Shown here: piece after piece, positions 47,530 to 64,000 of the stretch
Position numbering within the stretch: position 1 is the stretch's first letter
Layout of the letters: the number at the start of each line of letters is the position of its first letter
Assembly (NCBI GenBank): GCA_025642075.2
Contig: JAODUO010000063.1
Span: 247,501-311,500, forward strand
Direction: 5' to 3'
From: Ridgeia piscesae
Taxonomy: Eukaryota > Annelida > Polychaeta > Sabellida > Siboglinidae
DNA length: 64,000 bases
Notes under the pieces: generated by a model
Database searches by the model: none
Seen by the model: the letters and a program-made list of their open reading frames with translations, nothing else
Told to the model about the DNA's origin: nothing
Translations under genes and position numbers: made by a program

Positions 47530-50000
47530 AGAATTAGTAGATGACGTAGATCGGGAATTTTTGTTACTAGATTTCTGTTAAGTGGGCTGAAATATGGATT
47601 TGACATTGTTGACAGTGATGTCCAGGTTGTACCGGTCGAGGTGGAAAATCATCCGTCTGCCAGGCCAGGATCCCCAAAGTACTTAGCAATCAAGCAGCAA
47701 GCTCTCCGTGAAATATCTGAGGGAAATTACATTGTGTGTGACAGTAAGCCAAATTGTATAAGACCTTTAGCTGCCATCACGAAAGCTACAGGCGGCATAC
47801 GGCTGTTTCATGATTGCAGCCGACCCTCGGGTAATTTCTTAAACGACTATGCAACTTTATAGTTTTCACAAAGGTTTCAAACTATTGATGATGCCACCTC
47901 CCTGCTACAACCTGGCTATTACATGGCCAAGATTTATTTAAAATCGGCTTACAAGTCTGTGTCAATAAGTGAAGAAAGACAACAGTTTACGGGATTACAA
48001 TTTGAACTTAATAATCAAGTGATACTAAGTTGCCCTTTGGTTCAAGACTGGCACGTGGTATATTTTACCGCTTAAAACAGGCAGTCAAGCGGATGATTAT
48101 TAGGCGGGGCGTTACTGCGGTAGTAGTGTATCTGGATGATTTCTTCATTTGTGCACCGACCTTGAATGAATGTATTGTCGCAATGAATACCTTAGTGGCA
48201 TTATTGCGACGTTTGGGTTTTTCTATCAACTGGGATAAAGTGATTGATCCCACTCGTTGTCTTCCCTTCTTGGGTATTTAAATTTATGCAGCAAGTATGG
48301 TTAAGCGTCTGCCTTCAGAAAAAGTGTTAACGCTTAAAGCAGAACTAGAAATATTTGCGAAACGTAAACGAGCAAGCAAGCGGCAGTTAGTCTTTGGCAG
48401 GCAAACTTCACTGGGCGGCAGGTGTGGTCTACGGCGGGAGAGTATTCGTCCGGCGAATTTTAGACGTAATTTGTACATTACGGTCTGCAAATCACAAATG
48501 TATATGAACACTAGAAATGCGAAGGGACATTCAGTAGTGGAAGGAATGTATGCATTCTTTTAATGGTATGTCGCTTATTATAAATAAGGGTCAATATGTT
48601 ATTGTACATACAGATGCATGTGATGTAGGGGCAGGCGGTTACTGCGAGGGCCACTATTTTTACTGTAACTGGTCAATTGATTTGCCCGCGGTTCAGGACA
48701 GTCACATCAACTTTAAAGAATTGGCTGCGGTTGTGTTAGCAGCACAAATATGGCGGCCGTTGTGGGCCAAGAAACACGTCGTAGTTTTGTCAGACAACAG
48801 TACAACAGTAGCGTGAATTAATCGTGGTTCATCACGCAGTGTTCTGCTAATGAAATATCTCAGACATATCTTTTGGCTGTCAGCTGTGTTTAACTTCCGC
48901 TTGAAAGCGGTCCATGTTCTAGGAGTAGATAGTGTCTTAGCATATATAATATCTCGGCTGCATGAACCTGAGGCTAGGCAATATCTGACTATATTGTTAG
49001 CACTGTCACCATTATCATGGCACATGTCCTATACTGTTTTTTGTATATTCTGGACAGGTCCTGGTTTTCTGGACTCACTAGATGACAAGGTCCATTGGCT
49101 ATAAGAACAGGCTTTGCCCTCATTTCGCGTCTTACGTATGCTTCTCAACGTAAGCTGTATCAGCACTTCTGTGTATTAGGGGGCATTAACCCAGTACCAC
49201 TGTCACAGGACAACGCTTGTCGATATATAGCATTTTTGTCTCACAAATTGGCTTACACTTATATTAAGCAATTCATAAATGTTGTTCGTATAATGCATCT
49301 GGAAGCAGGTCATGCAAACCCCTTTCAGGGCTCTTGGCACATAGACATGCTGCTCAAAGGTACAAAAAGAGTATTAGGGGCTGCACATAAACAGAAACTG
49401 CCCATAACTCCAGCTATCCTTTGCCAATTGTTTAAGCAGATAGACTTCACCTTGCCACTGGAAGTAACCTTTTGGACAGCATGCTTAGTAGCGTTTTTCT
49501 CCTTCTTTCTGAAATCCAATCTTTTGGAAAAAAGCATTAAGTCTTTTGACTAAAATTTACAATTATGTCGCCGAGATGCTACTTTTTCCGAGGACGGAGT
49601 TAGCTTAGCTGTGCGGTGGTCGAAGACAATCCAGTACCTGCAGCACTTATTGCACATTCCTCTTGCTCGTATCCCACGCTCCCCGGTGTCCAGCACATAT
49701 ATTAATCCTCGCCTTAAGGCTGTGTAATTCTCTGCCATCAGCCCCACTCTTCACTTACCCCACGCGCAATGGCTGGCTCCCATTGACAATGCAAGTCTTC
49801 CAGAATAAGCTTCACAAATACTTGGGAAAGTTGAATTTAAATCCCTTGGATTACTCAGGGCATAGTTTTCGACAAGGGGGCATCCTTCGCCTTGGAATGT
49901 GGACTTCCATCAGAAGTCATCAAGGTCTAGGGGGACTGGGCTAGTAATGCCTATGAGAATTACATTAATCCCTCATGGAAAATGCGCAAACACCTTGCAG
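47530..50000 (+). mobile_element. decayed DIRS-type tyrosine-recombinase retrotransposon
   Basis: Pieces follow the DIRS-order pol layout. Reverse transcriptase: KYGFDIVDSDVQVVPVEVEN, IRLFHDCSRPSGNFLNDYAT and catalytic YLDDF at 48129-48143. RNase H: VHTDACDVGAGGYC near 48604. Tyrosine recombinase: YASQRKLYQHFCVLGG near 49136 and the HxxR box GHSFRQGG near 49858-49880. A TAG at 47860-47862 and several frameshifts (about 48000, 48280, 48400, 49080, 49880) inactivate it. DIRS elements integrate with a tyrosine recombinase rather than an integrase (known). The end repeats were not identified with certainty; the SAM-like ORF at 44110 may be its ORF1. Confidence 0.82.
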
Positions 50001-50394
50001 CTACCCTGGGGATATATATATATATACAGTAATACACTCTACATACTACCAGGGTTTGGGTGTGTTCTAGGAGTTTGCATTGTTATGTGGCGATTGTCTG
50101 TATACTTGCACATGTATACTATGTATGGTGATTATTCGAACATGTATTTATTGCATAACATTAAAACAATGCAGATCTACAAGTTCACCCACAACCCTGT
50201 CTTACTCCCATTTGTTCACCAACGATTTATTGCTAACAGCCTAATTCCCTTGCGTAACTGTTCAAACGAACTCCGCCTGGACCTGTGGAAGCAGCGAGTT
50301 GCGGCTCAATTAACGCGCCACTGTAGTCCATTTACACAATTATGATATCCACCATACAGATGAATGATCTGGAAGTATGTAGAGAGATCGATCA

Positions 50395-50495
50395 TGTAAA
50401 AAAAATCGAAATCCACCGAAGAACAGGATTCGAGCACAGGCTCCCTTACGCGTCAGCCTCCAGCTCTTGCCACTGAGCTACTAGGGGGGATGTAT
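50395..50495 (-). mobile_element. tRNA-derived SINE head or tRNA pseudogene
   Basis: The minus strand reads TAGTAGCTCAGTGGCAAGAG (box A region), then GCTGGAGGCTGACGCG, then GTGCTCGAATCCTG (box B region), and ends near a run of T. Spacing between the boxes fits a tRNA with a variable loop, but the stems are imperfect. Confidence 0.55.
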
Positions 50496-50774
50496 TCCAC
50501 AAACAGAACATCACGCCACCAATAAACAGTTTGAAGGAAGAGACTCACCTGTAAATAAAGGAACAAAACAAATTATCAATATTACGTCATAGAAAATGTG
50601 TCCGTACTGTAGCAATGCTTCGTAATGGTTTCCCCTGAGAAAGTAGCCACAGTATGCCAAAGGTGACATCTCTTCGCGCCACCAAGTATTTGTCGTATGT
50701 TTCACAAAGTGCGTCGTAAAGAACATCCTTGATATATATATATTGCTTGTAAATACTCACGGAAAACATGACAT

Positions 50775-50935
50775 ACATGCATGCATGCATGCATGCATGC
50801 ATGCATGTTATATGTTATATACGTTAGTAACATGCACACGCCCACATGCACACATACATAGCGATACACACATGCACATATACATACATATACATACATA
50901 CATACATACATACATACATGCATGCATGTGTGTAT
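50775..50935. repeat. (CATG)n and (CATA)n microsatellites
   Basis: About nine CATG units near 50777-50808 and CATA/TACA units near 50880-50920, with a second short CATG pair. Confidence 0.93.
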
Positions 50936-51387
50936 GTGTGCGTGTGCATGTTACTAACTAATACTGATACTTACTAATTTTTGTTTGCTCTGTCACCCCT
51001 TGGATTGCAGCCTGTTGGATACCTAATTTACCTATATCGCCTACGGCGGAACCAGCGGATTCCTGCACTTGTGTAATTTGATCCCATTTTGAGTTATGAC
51101 AATTTTCTTTGCCAAAAGGTGGGTTTGGGAAGTCCCACACAGGCAACCCTGTAACCTCTGCATCGTGACACTCTATGAATCAGGCAAGCAGTGTTAGGTC
51201 CAAAGTCTATCCCCCCAAATGTTCAGTGATTGGGACTGGCCATGGCCCCTCTTCAAATATATATGTTGCCAATATAACTATTTTAAACAGCATAACATAA
51301 AGCCCTTTGTTTATTTTAGAATTAGCACCAGACCAACAATGAATTATGTTTTATATTTACAGAAAAAAGTTATATATGTATTTCAGG

Positions 51388-51390
<3 letters not shown>
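50936..51390. other. unique sequence, no gene recognised
   Basis: No motif, splice pattern or element seen. Confidence 0.4.
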
Positions 51391-51471
<81 letters not shown>

Positions 51472-51487
51472 CATGTCAAGAATAAAC

Positions 51488-51546
<59 letters not shown>

Positions 51547-51625
51547 GACATATTATAATATATATATGTATATATTATATGCATACATATATGTATATAT
51601 TATATGCATACATATATGTATATAT
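51391..51625. repeat. (TA)n arrays
   Basis: Two TA runs (51391-51467 and 51491-51543) followed by a duplicated TATTATATGCATACATATAT block. Confidence 0.97.
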
Positions 51626-52009
51626 AAATTGGTCCCCCGTCCACCCCACTTTTAAAACCGAATCGACGCCCCTGATCCAATTGTATCGTCCTAGTCTACA
51701 TGTCTGCTGTGTTGTGTATTAAGTATTAATGAGTCGGTCACAGCCGACGCTAGATTTGCAGGTATTTATTTTTATTTACTTGCATCATTTGTGTGTATTA
51801 GCATCATTTGTTACGGGTGGATTTTTTTAACACCCTACCGTTGCTAATATTATGATTAAATAACTGTATTTATATTGTCTTGACGAGATTACATTTTAAG
51901 TTCATCGATTAAATGACCAAATAACTCTTGTTTATTTATTGTAGCAACCAAGCTCAGGTCTGTGTCAGTATAAGCACCAGCAGGGTATAAATATAATGTT
52001 GGTATCATT

Positions 52010-52400
52010 TCTGCATCATTATTCGGGAACCTTTGTCATCTGCTTCGACTTACTTGCGCATCCTTTGTCGATCCTTTGCTTATTATTCGGGAAATTCGGG
52101 CGTGGCGTATTATTTAATGTTGGTATTATTCAGGAAATTTTGCGTGTCATTTCAATGAGCATTGTAGATAATTTATATTAATAATATTATTATTTGCCTA
52201 TTATTTGGACAATTCGGAGAACTTGTTGTATTATTTATATTCGGGAAAGTGTACGACCTTATTATTATTTGCGTTGCGTGTCATTCCATTGCGTATTATA
52301 TATAATATATATTAATATTATTTGACTATTATTTACGAAATTCGGGGAATGTTTGTATTATTTCTGGATCAATATTCGGGAATTTGGCAACTACATTCGA
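52010..52400. repeat. degenerate ATTATTCGGGAA repeat
   Basis: Variants of TATTATTCGGGAAATTCGGG recur near 52018, 52083, 52123, 52196, 52228, 52325 and 52370, separated by GCGT(A/G)T and TTTGCGTTGCGTGTCATT-like pieces. It leads into the GCAC array. Confidence 0.7.
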
Positions 52401-52419
52401 CTTGCGTATTATTTGCGTT

Positions 52420-52628
<209 letters not shown>

Positions 52629-52812
52629 TGGGCCGAATCGTCCGTACTTAGTACTTAGTGAGCAGTGGGCCAAATCATCCATCAACGGCACCCCTCAGTT
52701 TTGACGAGGTTGGCCGAATCATCCGTCTGAGTAGATCGGAGTGGGCCGAATCATCCTGGGCCGAATCGTCCGTCACGATGGGCAGAATCTGTTTTGGGCC
52801 GAATCATCCGGG
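52629..52812. repeat. cluster of GGGCCGAATCRTCC motifs
   Basis: TGGGCCGAATC(A/G)TCC(G/T) or close variants occur six times, near 52628, 52667, 52710, 52742, 52758 and 52796, plus a weaker GGGCAGAATC at 52780, with unequal spacing of about 16-40 bp. Confidence 0.85.
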
Positions 52813-53006
52813 ACCCCCTAATGTCTACACCACCAGCTCCGTGTTTGTGTAAAACTTGAAACTGGGTTTAATCATTTAATGAGGTCAGTTTTACCTGTTT
52901 CCGTTCGCCTTACACAGCGCTGTATCGCACAACGAATAACGCTGAGAACGTGCAGATACACTGGCTACGTAGTAAGCGCCGATATTCATACACTATACAT
53001 GTTTAC

Positions 53007-54005
53007 TTACTTCCTCGTTGTCGTCCATGTTTAGTCACGGTATATTATAACTGAGCCCTCTGGAAACCAAAGCTGATGCCGTGCACCTAAAGCCGATCTT
53101 GCGCAACCACCAGGAAGAAAGAGACAGGCTGGCGGGAACAGTGGAACTAGCGCTGTTCTAGTACGGAGTTTGTACGTCATATGGAACCACTGTTGTAAAT
53201 GTAGCCGCTAATGTTATGGTTACAACTACATGGGTTAAACAAGCTGTATATGCAGAACTACGTTTTAGCGTCTTTTAGGACATAAAGTTGCCTATTGTTC
53301 AACTGCTTGTTTTGAACAAATATGTTCATGCAACACTTCATTTTTATTAAAACAGAATATTTTGTGTTATAAATATTGCAAGCGATCGACATACATCTAA
53401 ATAAGACAGGTGAGGAGTGTTATTCCTAGTGGAGTACAATATTTGTCCAACAACAGTCTTACCTGGATACAAGGAAGCCAAGGAGTTTACAGCATGCCAG
53501 ATGAAGGTCAGGCACATATATTAGGACAAATATAAATTAATAAATAAGGCAAATGACTATATAAAGGTATAGTCCTAATGTAACTATGCAGTCCGCTCTT
53601 ATAGGAGTGACGGAATTTACACCTCCGAGACCGGTGTTTTCAAAAGTACAAACATAGTTTATTTGGGTGCAAATAATGATGGTGTAATTACACATCTTCT
53701 CTTACCAAGTATACTACTCATTGAAATATTTAGCTACATTATATTATCCACGCCACCAGAGGTCAAAACTGGGTTTGACCAACTTAAAAACAGCGGTCTG
53801 CCGATGATGGCGCCCTGACGCTGTCGTTATTCAGCGAACGTTGGAAACGTATGTCTCTCTGCTGCATTCCAAAAAGAGTATCATGCGCCTACTTGAATAC
53901 AAATAGCGAAGTAGACAGTTAAAAAGAGCCACACTAACAGGACTTAGCAAGATTGCCACACAGAGAATCAACGTTAAATGGCAGGTGGACAAGGAAGCCC
54001 TTTGG
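53007..54005. repeat. right copy of the 0.9 kb inverted repeat
   Basis: Complement of 41934-42760, with an extra block of about 90 bp (about 53035-53125) and a short duplication TGGACAAGGAAGCCCTT at the outer end (to about 54024). On the minus strand its inner end reads ATGGACGACAACGAGGAA followed by GTAAGTA. Confidence 0.9.
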
Positions 54006-54181
54006 ATTTGGACAAGGAAGCCCTTGGGTCACGTACGGCCCTTTAGCCGTATACGTGGTAACTACAACAGCACTGCAGTGCAACATAATAGTAGTAAATG
54101 ATGCCACATTCGCGGCGGGTTCTTCGTATTCGGCAGAGCGGAGCAAGTGACCCTAAACACGGCATATGACGTCGAGCCGGT

Positions 54182-54183
<2 letters not shown>

Positions 54184-54241
<58 letters not shown>

Positions 54242-54256
54242 CTATATATATATATG
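54184..54256. repeat. (TA)n microsatellite
   Basis: About 30 TA units with a TTTATC interruption, then a short TG run. Confidence 0.97.
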
Positions 54257-54723
54257 TGTGTGTGTGTAATACCTCTTTTTATGAATACTTGGGTATATAT
54301 AATTCATTTCTGAAGTGACATTTCCATTTCAAGGTCAAGGTAACAGTTGACCTCTCGGCGGACAACAGATGGAAACTTCTATGAAATTATGCTTTAGTTT
54401 ATTCATGAATATGAATGGATTATCTTACATATTTGACACACTTGTTCATGAGAAAAGAGTATTCAGTCATAATTTAAGTGCTTTGAAACACGTAGTCATA
54501 CATATTACACATAGTGTATAACGCAAACATCACTACTAACATTGACAGTCAGATTTCTCGCTGAGGGAAATTCTTGCATTCAATAATTATGGATGAAACA
54601 TTATTGAAGGTATGTTACAAGAAATGACATCTCTAACAATAGATACAATATAGCTTTACACAATAAGCTATTAACAGTAGGTTTTTGTCATCTTAATAAG
54701 TGCAGATAATACGTACTAATCTT

Positions 54724-55030
54724 CATAATATCATTTACTTAATCCCACTCATCATCCCGGTAATCAGGGTCATCAAACCCATCATCGACATCCTCATGCA
54801 CTCCACGCTTTTCGTCTATATCTTCATCCTGTCATCCTCCAAATAATTACCTTCAGCATTCTCCAACTCGATACCCTCCTCGTCTTCAGCCTAAGCTCCT
54901 TCTTTGTTGGAGATGCATTGCAGCAGTCGTCTACGTCAGAGAAGTTGCTGTATGGTATGCACGAAACATATTCTTTGGCATTTTCAACGTATAACGAACG
55001 GATTGACCAATGTTTGACCAGGCAGTCCAT
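54724..55030 (-). pseudogene. relic of an acidic-tailed protein, unassigned
   Basis: Minus-strand frames read VENAKEYVSCIPYSNFSDVD, DEEGIELENAEGNYLEDD, and after a frame change EDIDEKRGVHEDVDDGFDDP then DYRDDEWD and a stop. The strongly acidic end suggests real former coding sequence, perhaps of a transposase, but I do not recognise the family. Confidence 0.35.
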
Positions 55031-55303
55031 GATTTACACATGATTCGAACCTTCTCTCAATTGAATGTTCGATCTCTAATAGTCATTGACCCATTATGCT
55101 CCAAACTAGCAGAAGGCCGATAGTTGGCAGATTTGTAATGAAGACCCGTTTTATAATAAAACGTAGCATTTCATCATTATTCTGCCATTTACGGTCCCAA
55201 GCCCGGCTGAGAAAAGAGGAGGGTTGGGCAAACGGCTAACAACCCTTTCCCGGAAAAAAACCAGATTGTTACAAAAACATCGACCAAAGGAACTCTACTG
55301 AAC

Positions 55304-58280
55304 TTGGGAGAGGGAGGGCCTCCTGGGGAGAGTATGACGCCATGCAGTGAAAGCCGTAAGGAAGCTACATCGCCGATACCCTTCTTGTCTTCCAAGAAAA
55401 TATCAAAAATCGGAACATGGAACGTGAGAACCATGTTCGAAGCAAACAAATCAGCCCAAATAGCAAGGGAACGACGGGCCTACAACATCACAGTATTAGG
55501 GCTATGTGAAACGAGGTGGACACAGTCGGGGCAAGTCAGACTGAATACGGGAGAAATGATATTGTACTCGGGTCATGAAGAGGAAGATGCACATCATACA
55601 GAAGGCGTGGCATTCATGCTGTCACATGAGGCACAGAATGCTCTCATTAACTGGGAAGCAGTGGGACCAAGGATCATCTATGCCTCGTTCAAAACAAAGA
55701 AAGAAAACATTAAGCTCAACATCATTCAGTGCTATGCACCCACAAAGGAAAAGGATGAGGAAATAAAAGAGGACTTTTACAACAAACTGCAGACATTGTG
55801 TGACAAACTAAAGGAGAAGGACATGACTATACTCATGGGAGGCTTGAACGCCAAAATCGGATCAGACAACAGCGGGTACGAAGAAGTCATGGGTGGACAG
55901 GGACGTGGCAAAATGAATGAAAATGGCGAGATGCTGGCTGACTTTTGTGCATTTAACAACATGACCGTCGGAGGCAGCGTGTTCCCGCATCGCAGGATTC
56001 ATAAGGCAACCTGGGTATCACCAGACCACAGAACAGAAAATCAAATAGACCATATCTGCATAGGACGGAAGTTCAGAAGATCAATGCAGGATGTGAGAGT
56101 ACAGAGAGGGGCAGATACAGCCTCAGACCACCATTTAGTGCTGGCCAGAATGAAGATGAAGCTAAAGAAGAGAGAAGTCAAGAGGAGCACCAGAACGCAG
56201 TACAATGTGGATTTCCTAAAGGACAGGGTGACAACAGAGACCTTCCGACTTACAGTCAGAAACAAATATGAAGCCCTACATGATCTTCTTGACAAAGGAA
56301 ACATGGACATAGACATACAATGGCAACAGATCAAGGAGATGTGGACCAGCACATGCAGCGAAGTTCTGAGAAAGAAGAAATACCAAGAAAAAGACTGGAT
56401 TTCTGCAGACACTCTCAACAAAGTGCAAGTGAGGAAGGAAAAGAAAGGTGCAATTAACAACAGCCGAACGAGAGCAGCAAAAGCAACAGCACAGGAAGAG
56501 TACACAGAGGCAAACAGAGCAGTCAAGAACAGCGTAAAAACAGACAAGGCAAACTTCATTGAAGACCTAGCCAAGGAAGCAGAGGATGCATCAGCCCAAG
56601 GAAACATGAAACAACTGTATGATATAACAAGAAAATTAGCAGGAAAGTACAAGCGTACAGACAGACCTATCAAAGATAAGAATGGCAATGTACTTACCAG
56701 TGATGAATACCAGTTGAAGAGATGGAGGGAACATTTTGAAGAATTGCTAAACCGGCCACCACCTCAGAACCCTCCAGACATCACACCAGCTGAAGAAGTA
56801 CTCCAGATAAACTGCGAAAGACCAAGTAAGGCAGAGATTGAGAAAGCCATCCATCACATGAAGAGAGGGAAAGCTTCAGGCCCAGACAAAATTTCTGCTG
56901 AGGCAATCAAGGCTGACATAGAGATCTCCACAGAGATACTGCGTGCTATTCGGGAAAATATGGGAGCAAGAAGAAATACCAACTGAATGGAAAGAAGGGT
57001 ACCTCGTGAAGCTCCCAAAGAAAGGAGATATGCAATATTGTAAGAACTACAGAGGGATAATGCTCCTATCAGTACCCGGAAAGGTCCTCAACAGAGTCAT
57101 CTTGGAAAGACTGAAGACAAGGGTGGATGCCAAGCTCAGAGACCACCAAGCTGGCTTCCGCAAAGACTGATCATGCACCGACCAAATAGCAACACTGCGA
57201 ATCATTGTTGAACAATACATGGAATGGGACTCATCCCCTGTACACAAACTTTGTAGACTACGAGAAGGCATTTGACAGCTTCGACAAAGATACACTGTGG
57301 AAGCTTCTGCAGCACTACGGGATACCAGATAAACTTATATCTCTGATAAGAAATAGTTACGAATATATGGCAAGGATGTCTTCTGTCACCATTCTTATTC
57401 CTGCTCTCCATAGACTGGATCATGAAAAAGACTACAAAAAATAGAAGAAATGGGATCCAGTGGACATCATGGAGCCAGTTGGAGGACCTGGACTTTGCGG
57501 ATGACCTCGCTCTTCTCTCACACAGCCATCAACTAATGCAGGAAAAAACAGAGCTGCTAAACATAGTGTCAACACAGCTAGGACTCAACATCAACATTAT
57601 GAAAGCCAACACAAAGAACAACAACCCCATTACAATGAACGGAGAGCCACTGGAAGAGATAGAAGATAGACTCAGTCACATACCTGGGCAGTACAATCAA
57701 CAAAAATGGAGGCACACAAGAAGACGTCAAAGCAAGGATACAGAAAGCAAGAGTTGCATTCATCATGTTGAGAACAATTTGGAGCGCAAAACAAATCAAA
57801 ACTAACACCAAACTGAGAATATTCAATTCAATTCAAATGTCAAGGCAGTTTTATTCTATGGATCGGAGACATGGCGAACTACACAGAATACATAAAAAAG
57901 AATACAGACCTTCATCAACAAATGCCTGCGTAGAATCCTACACCTGAAGTGGACAGACTACATATCCAACGCTACACTCTGGAAAATGACCAAGCAACTA
58001 CCCATAGCAAATTAAATAAAGAAGAGAAAATGGAGGTGGATAGGACATACACTCAGGAAACCACCAAACACCATCACCTGTCAAACCATCACATGGAACC
58101 CCCCAGGGAAGAGACGAAGAGGTAGGCCACGAAACACCTGGCAAAGAGACACGGAAAAAGAAACGAAGGAGATGGGATACACCAGGAGAGAAATGGAGAA
58201 GAAGGCCACGGGCAGAAAACGGTGGCGTTCCTTGGTCGATGGCCTATGCTCCCAGCGAGCAAACAGGCATAAGTAAAAAA
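55304..58280 (+). mobile_element. decayed AP-endonuclease LINE
   Basis: One long ORF (55304-56986) holds an AP endonuclease-like domain (GTWNVRTMFEANKSAQIARE, GLCETRWT, YAPTKEKDEE, TASDHHLV) and the start of reverse transcriptase (KRGKASGPDKISAEAI). Pieces in other frames continue: KLPKKGDMQYCKNYRGIMLL, DHQAGFRKD, YEKAFDSFDKDTLWKLLQHY, catalytic FADDLALL near 57494, and the tail KWRWIGHTLR, KRRRGRPRNTWQRD and GRKRWRSLVDGLCSQR. The order fits RTE/CR1-like non-LTR elements; the clade is not settled. Inactivating changes are a frameshift near 56950, a TGA at 57168-57170, further shifts, and GGLN where the nuclease normally has GDFN. Confidence 0.88.
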
Positions 58281-58289
58281 AATGACTTT

Positions 58290-58706
58290 CAAGATGATTA
58301 TTAGGTTTATTATAATGTGGGTCGTTATTGCATAATAGGCCTGGTTTATTACACTAGTATCGTTATTACAAAATCAATAGTGACAATTGGCTAAGCACGA
58401 GTATACCAACAAACAAAAACTACTACATACTGGGACTTGGCCAAACGTACGCCACGCCAAATACGCTACTTGACCAACAGTTAAACGTCGACAGTCCAAA
58501 GTGTCATCGTGTCGGTTTATCAGCTCATCGAGAACAACATCATTTGCGCTCAGGTGTAATATTGATCAGATCAGCCAGCTCATTACCGGCCCGGACTACG
58601 TCCATGAATCAAACGTTGCTGCGGAAACGAGCATGCCGTACGCGCGATAACTGGGTAGGGACCTCGCAGTCAGGGTTTATGTACTGTCATATCGTCGTTT
58701 ATCGCC
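58290..58706. other. upstream region of the right-hand iGluR paralogue
   Basis: Lies between the LINE relic and the start codon at 58707. No TATA box was seen. The sequence before the ATG includes GTCATATCGTCGTTTATCGCC. Confidence 0.4.

Positions 58707-64000
<5,294 letters not shown>

Noticed and set aside
56041..56688. 215-codon minus-strand ORF
   Set aside because: It is the shadow of the LINE ORF on the other strand.

Overview
The window is animal nuclear DNA. It has spliced genes with GT-AG introns, an ionotropic glutamate receptor (iGluR) family, a DC-STAMP-domain (DCST) gene, LINE, Ty3/gypsy, DIRS-type and tRNA-derived SINE relics, and very many microsatellites. A marine invertebrate, possibly a mollusc or other lophotrochozoan, is my guess; no single marker proves it. 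All exon models come from reading splice sites and codon phases by eye. LAYOUT. 0-9.5 kb, minus strand: a DCST2-like gene with exons at 9386-9504, 7889-8040, 5853-6035, 5176-5346, 4550-4651, 4078-4198, 1698-1763 and 815-1028, running off the left edge; phases agree across every junction except one gap (4078 to 1763) where an exon was not found. 9.4-37.5 kb: a large inverted duplication. Arm A (about 9386-21007) and arm B (about 24620-37490) flank a 3.6 kb spacer. Arm B plus the spacer holds an apparently intact iGluR-like gene on the plus strand (22406-34927): signal peptide, N-terminal domain, S1, M1, pore, M3, S2, M4. Arm A holds its mirror copy on the minus strand (19293-10509), a pseudogene without the first three exons, without both S1 exons and with a stop before the pore. 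The duplication also copied the first exon and promoter of the DCST gene to 37.2-37.5 kb, where the exon now runs into a CTA/CTG repeat. 38.7 kb: an orphan iGluR third exon on the minus strand. 39.3-40.7 kb: a broken OTU-protease-like gene on the minus strand with a 24-bp coding repeat and a PHD-like zinc finger. 41-54 kb: transposon territory with satellite-like DNA, a pair of about 0.9 kb inverted repeats (41.9-42.8 and 53.0-54.0), a small SAM-like ORF, and a decayed DIRS-type tyrosine-recombinase retrotransposon. 55.2-58.3 kb: a decayed LINE. 58.7-64 kb, plus strand: the first three exons of another iGluR paralogue, continuing past the right edge. HOW IT FITS TOGETHER. iGluR-like genes form a local cluster that has grown by duplication and decay, next to a gene of a family known for sperm-egg fusion. 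Microsatellites (AT, TG, CATA, TAG, CGCCA) fill the introns and lie at several rearrangement junctions. The most interesting points are the two-armed palindrome and its asymmetric decay, the receptor's unusual ligand-binding residues, the duplicated DCST promoter-exon fused to a leucine-coding repeat, an arm-specific 1.3 kb pentanucleotide array, and the repeat-OTU-zinc finger relic.
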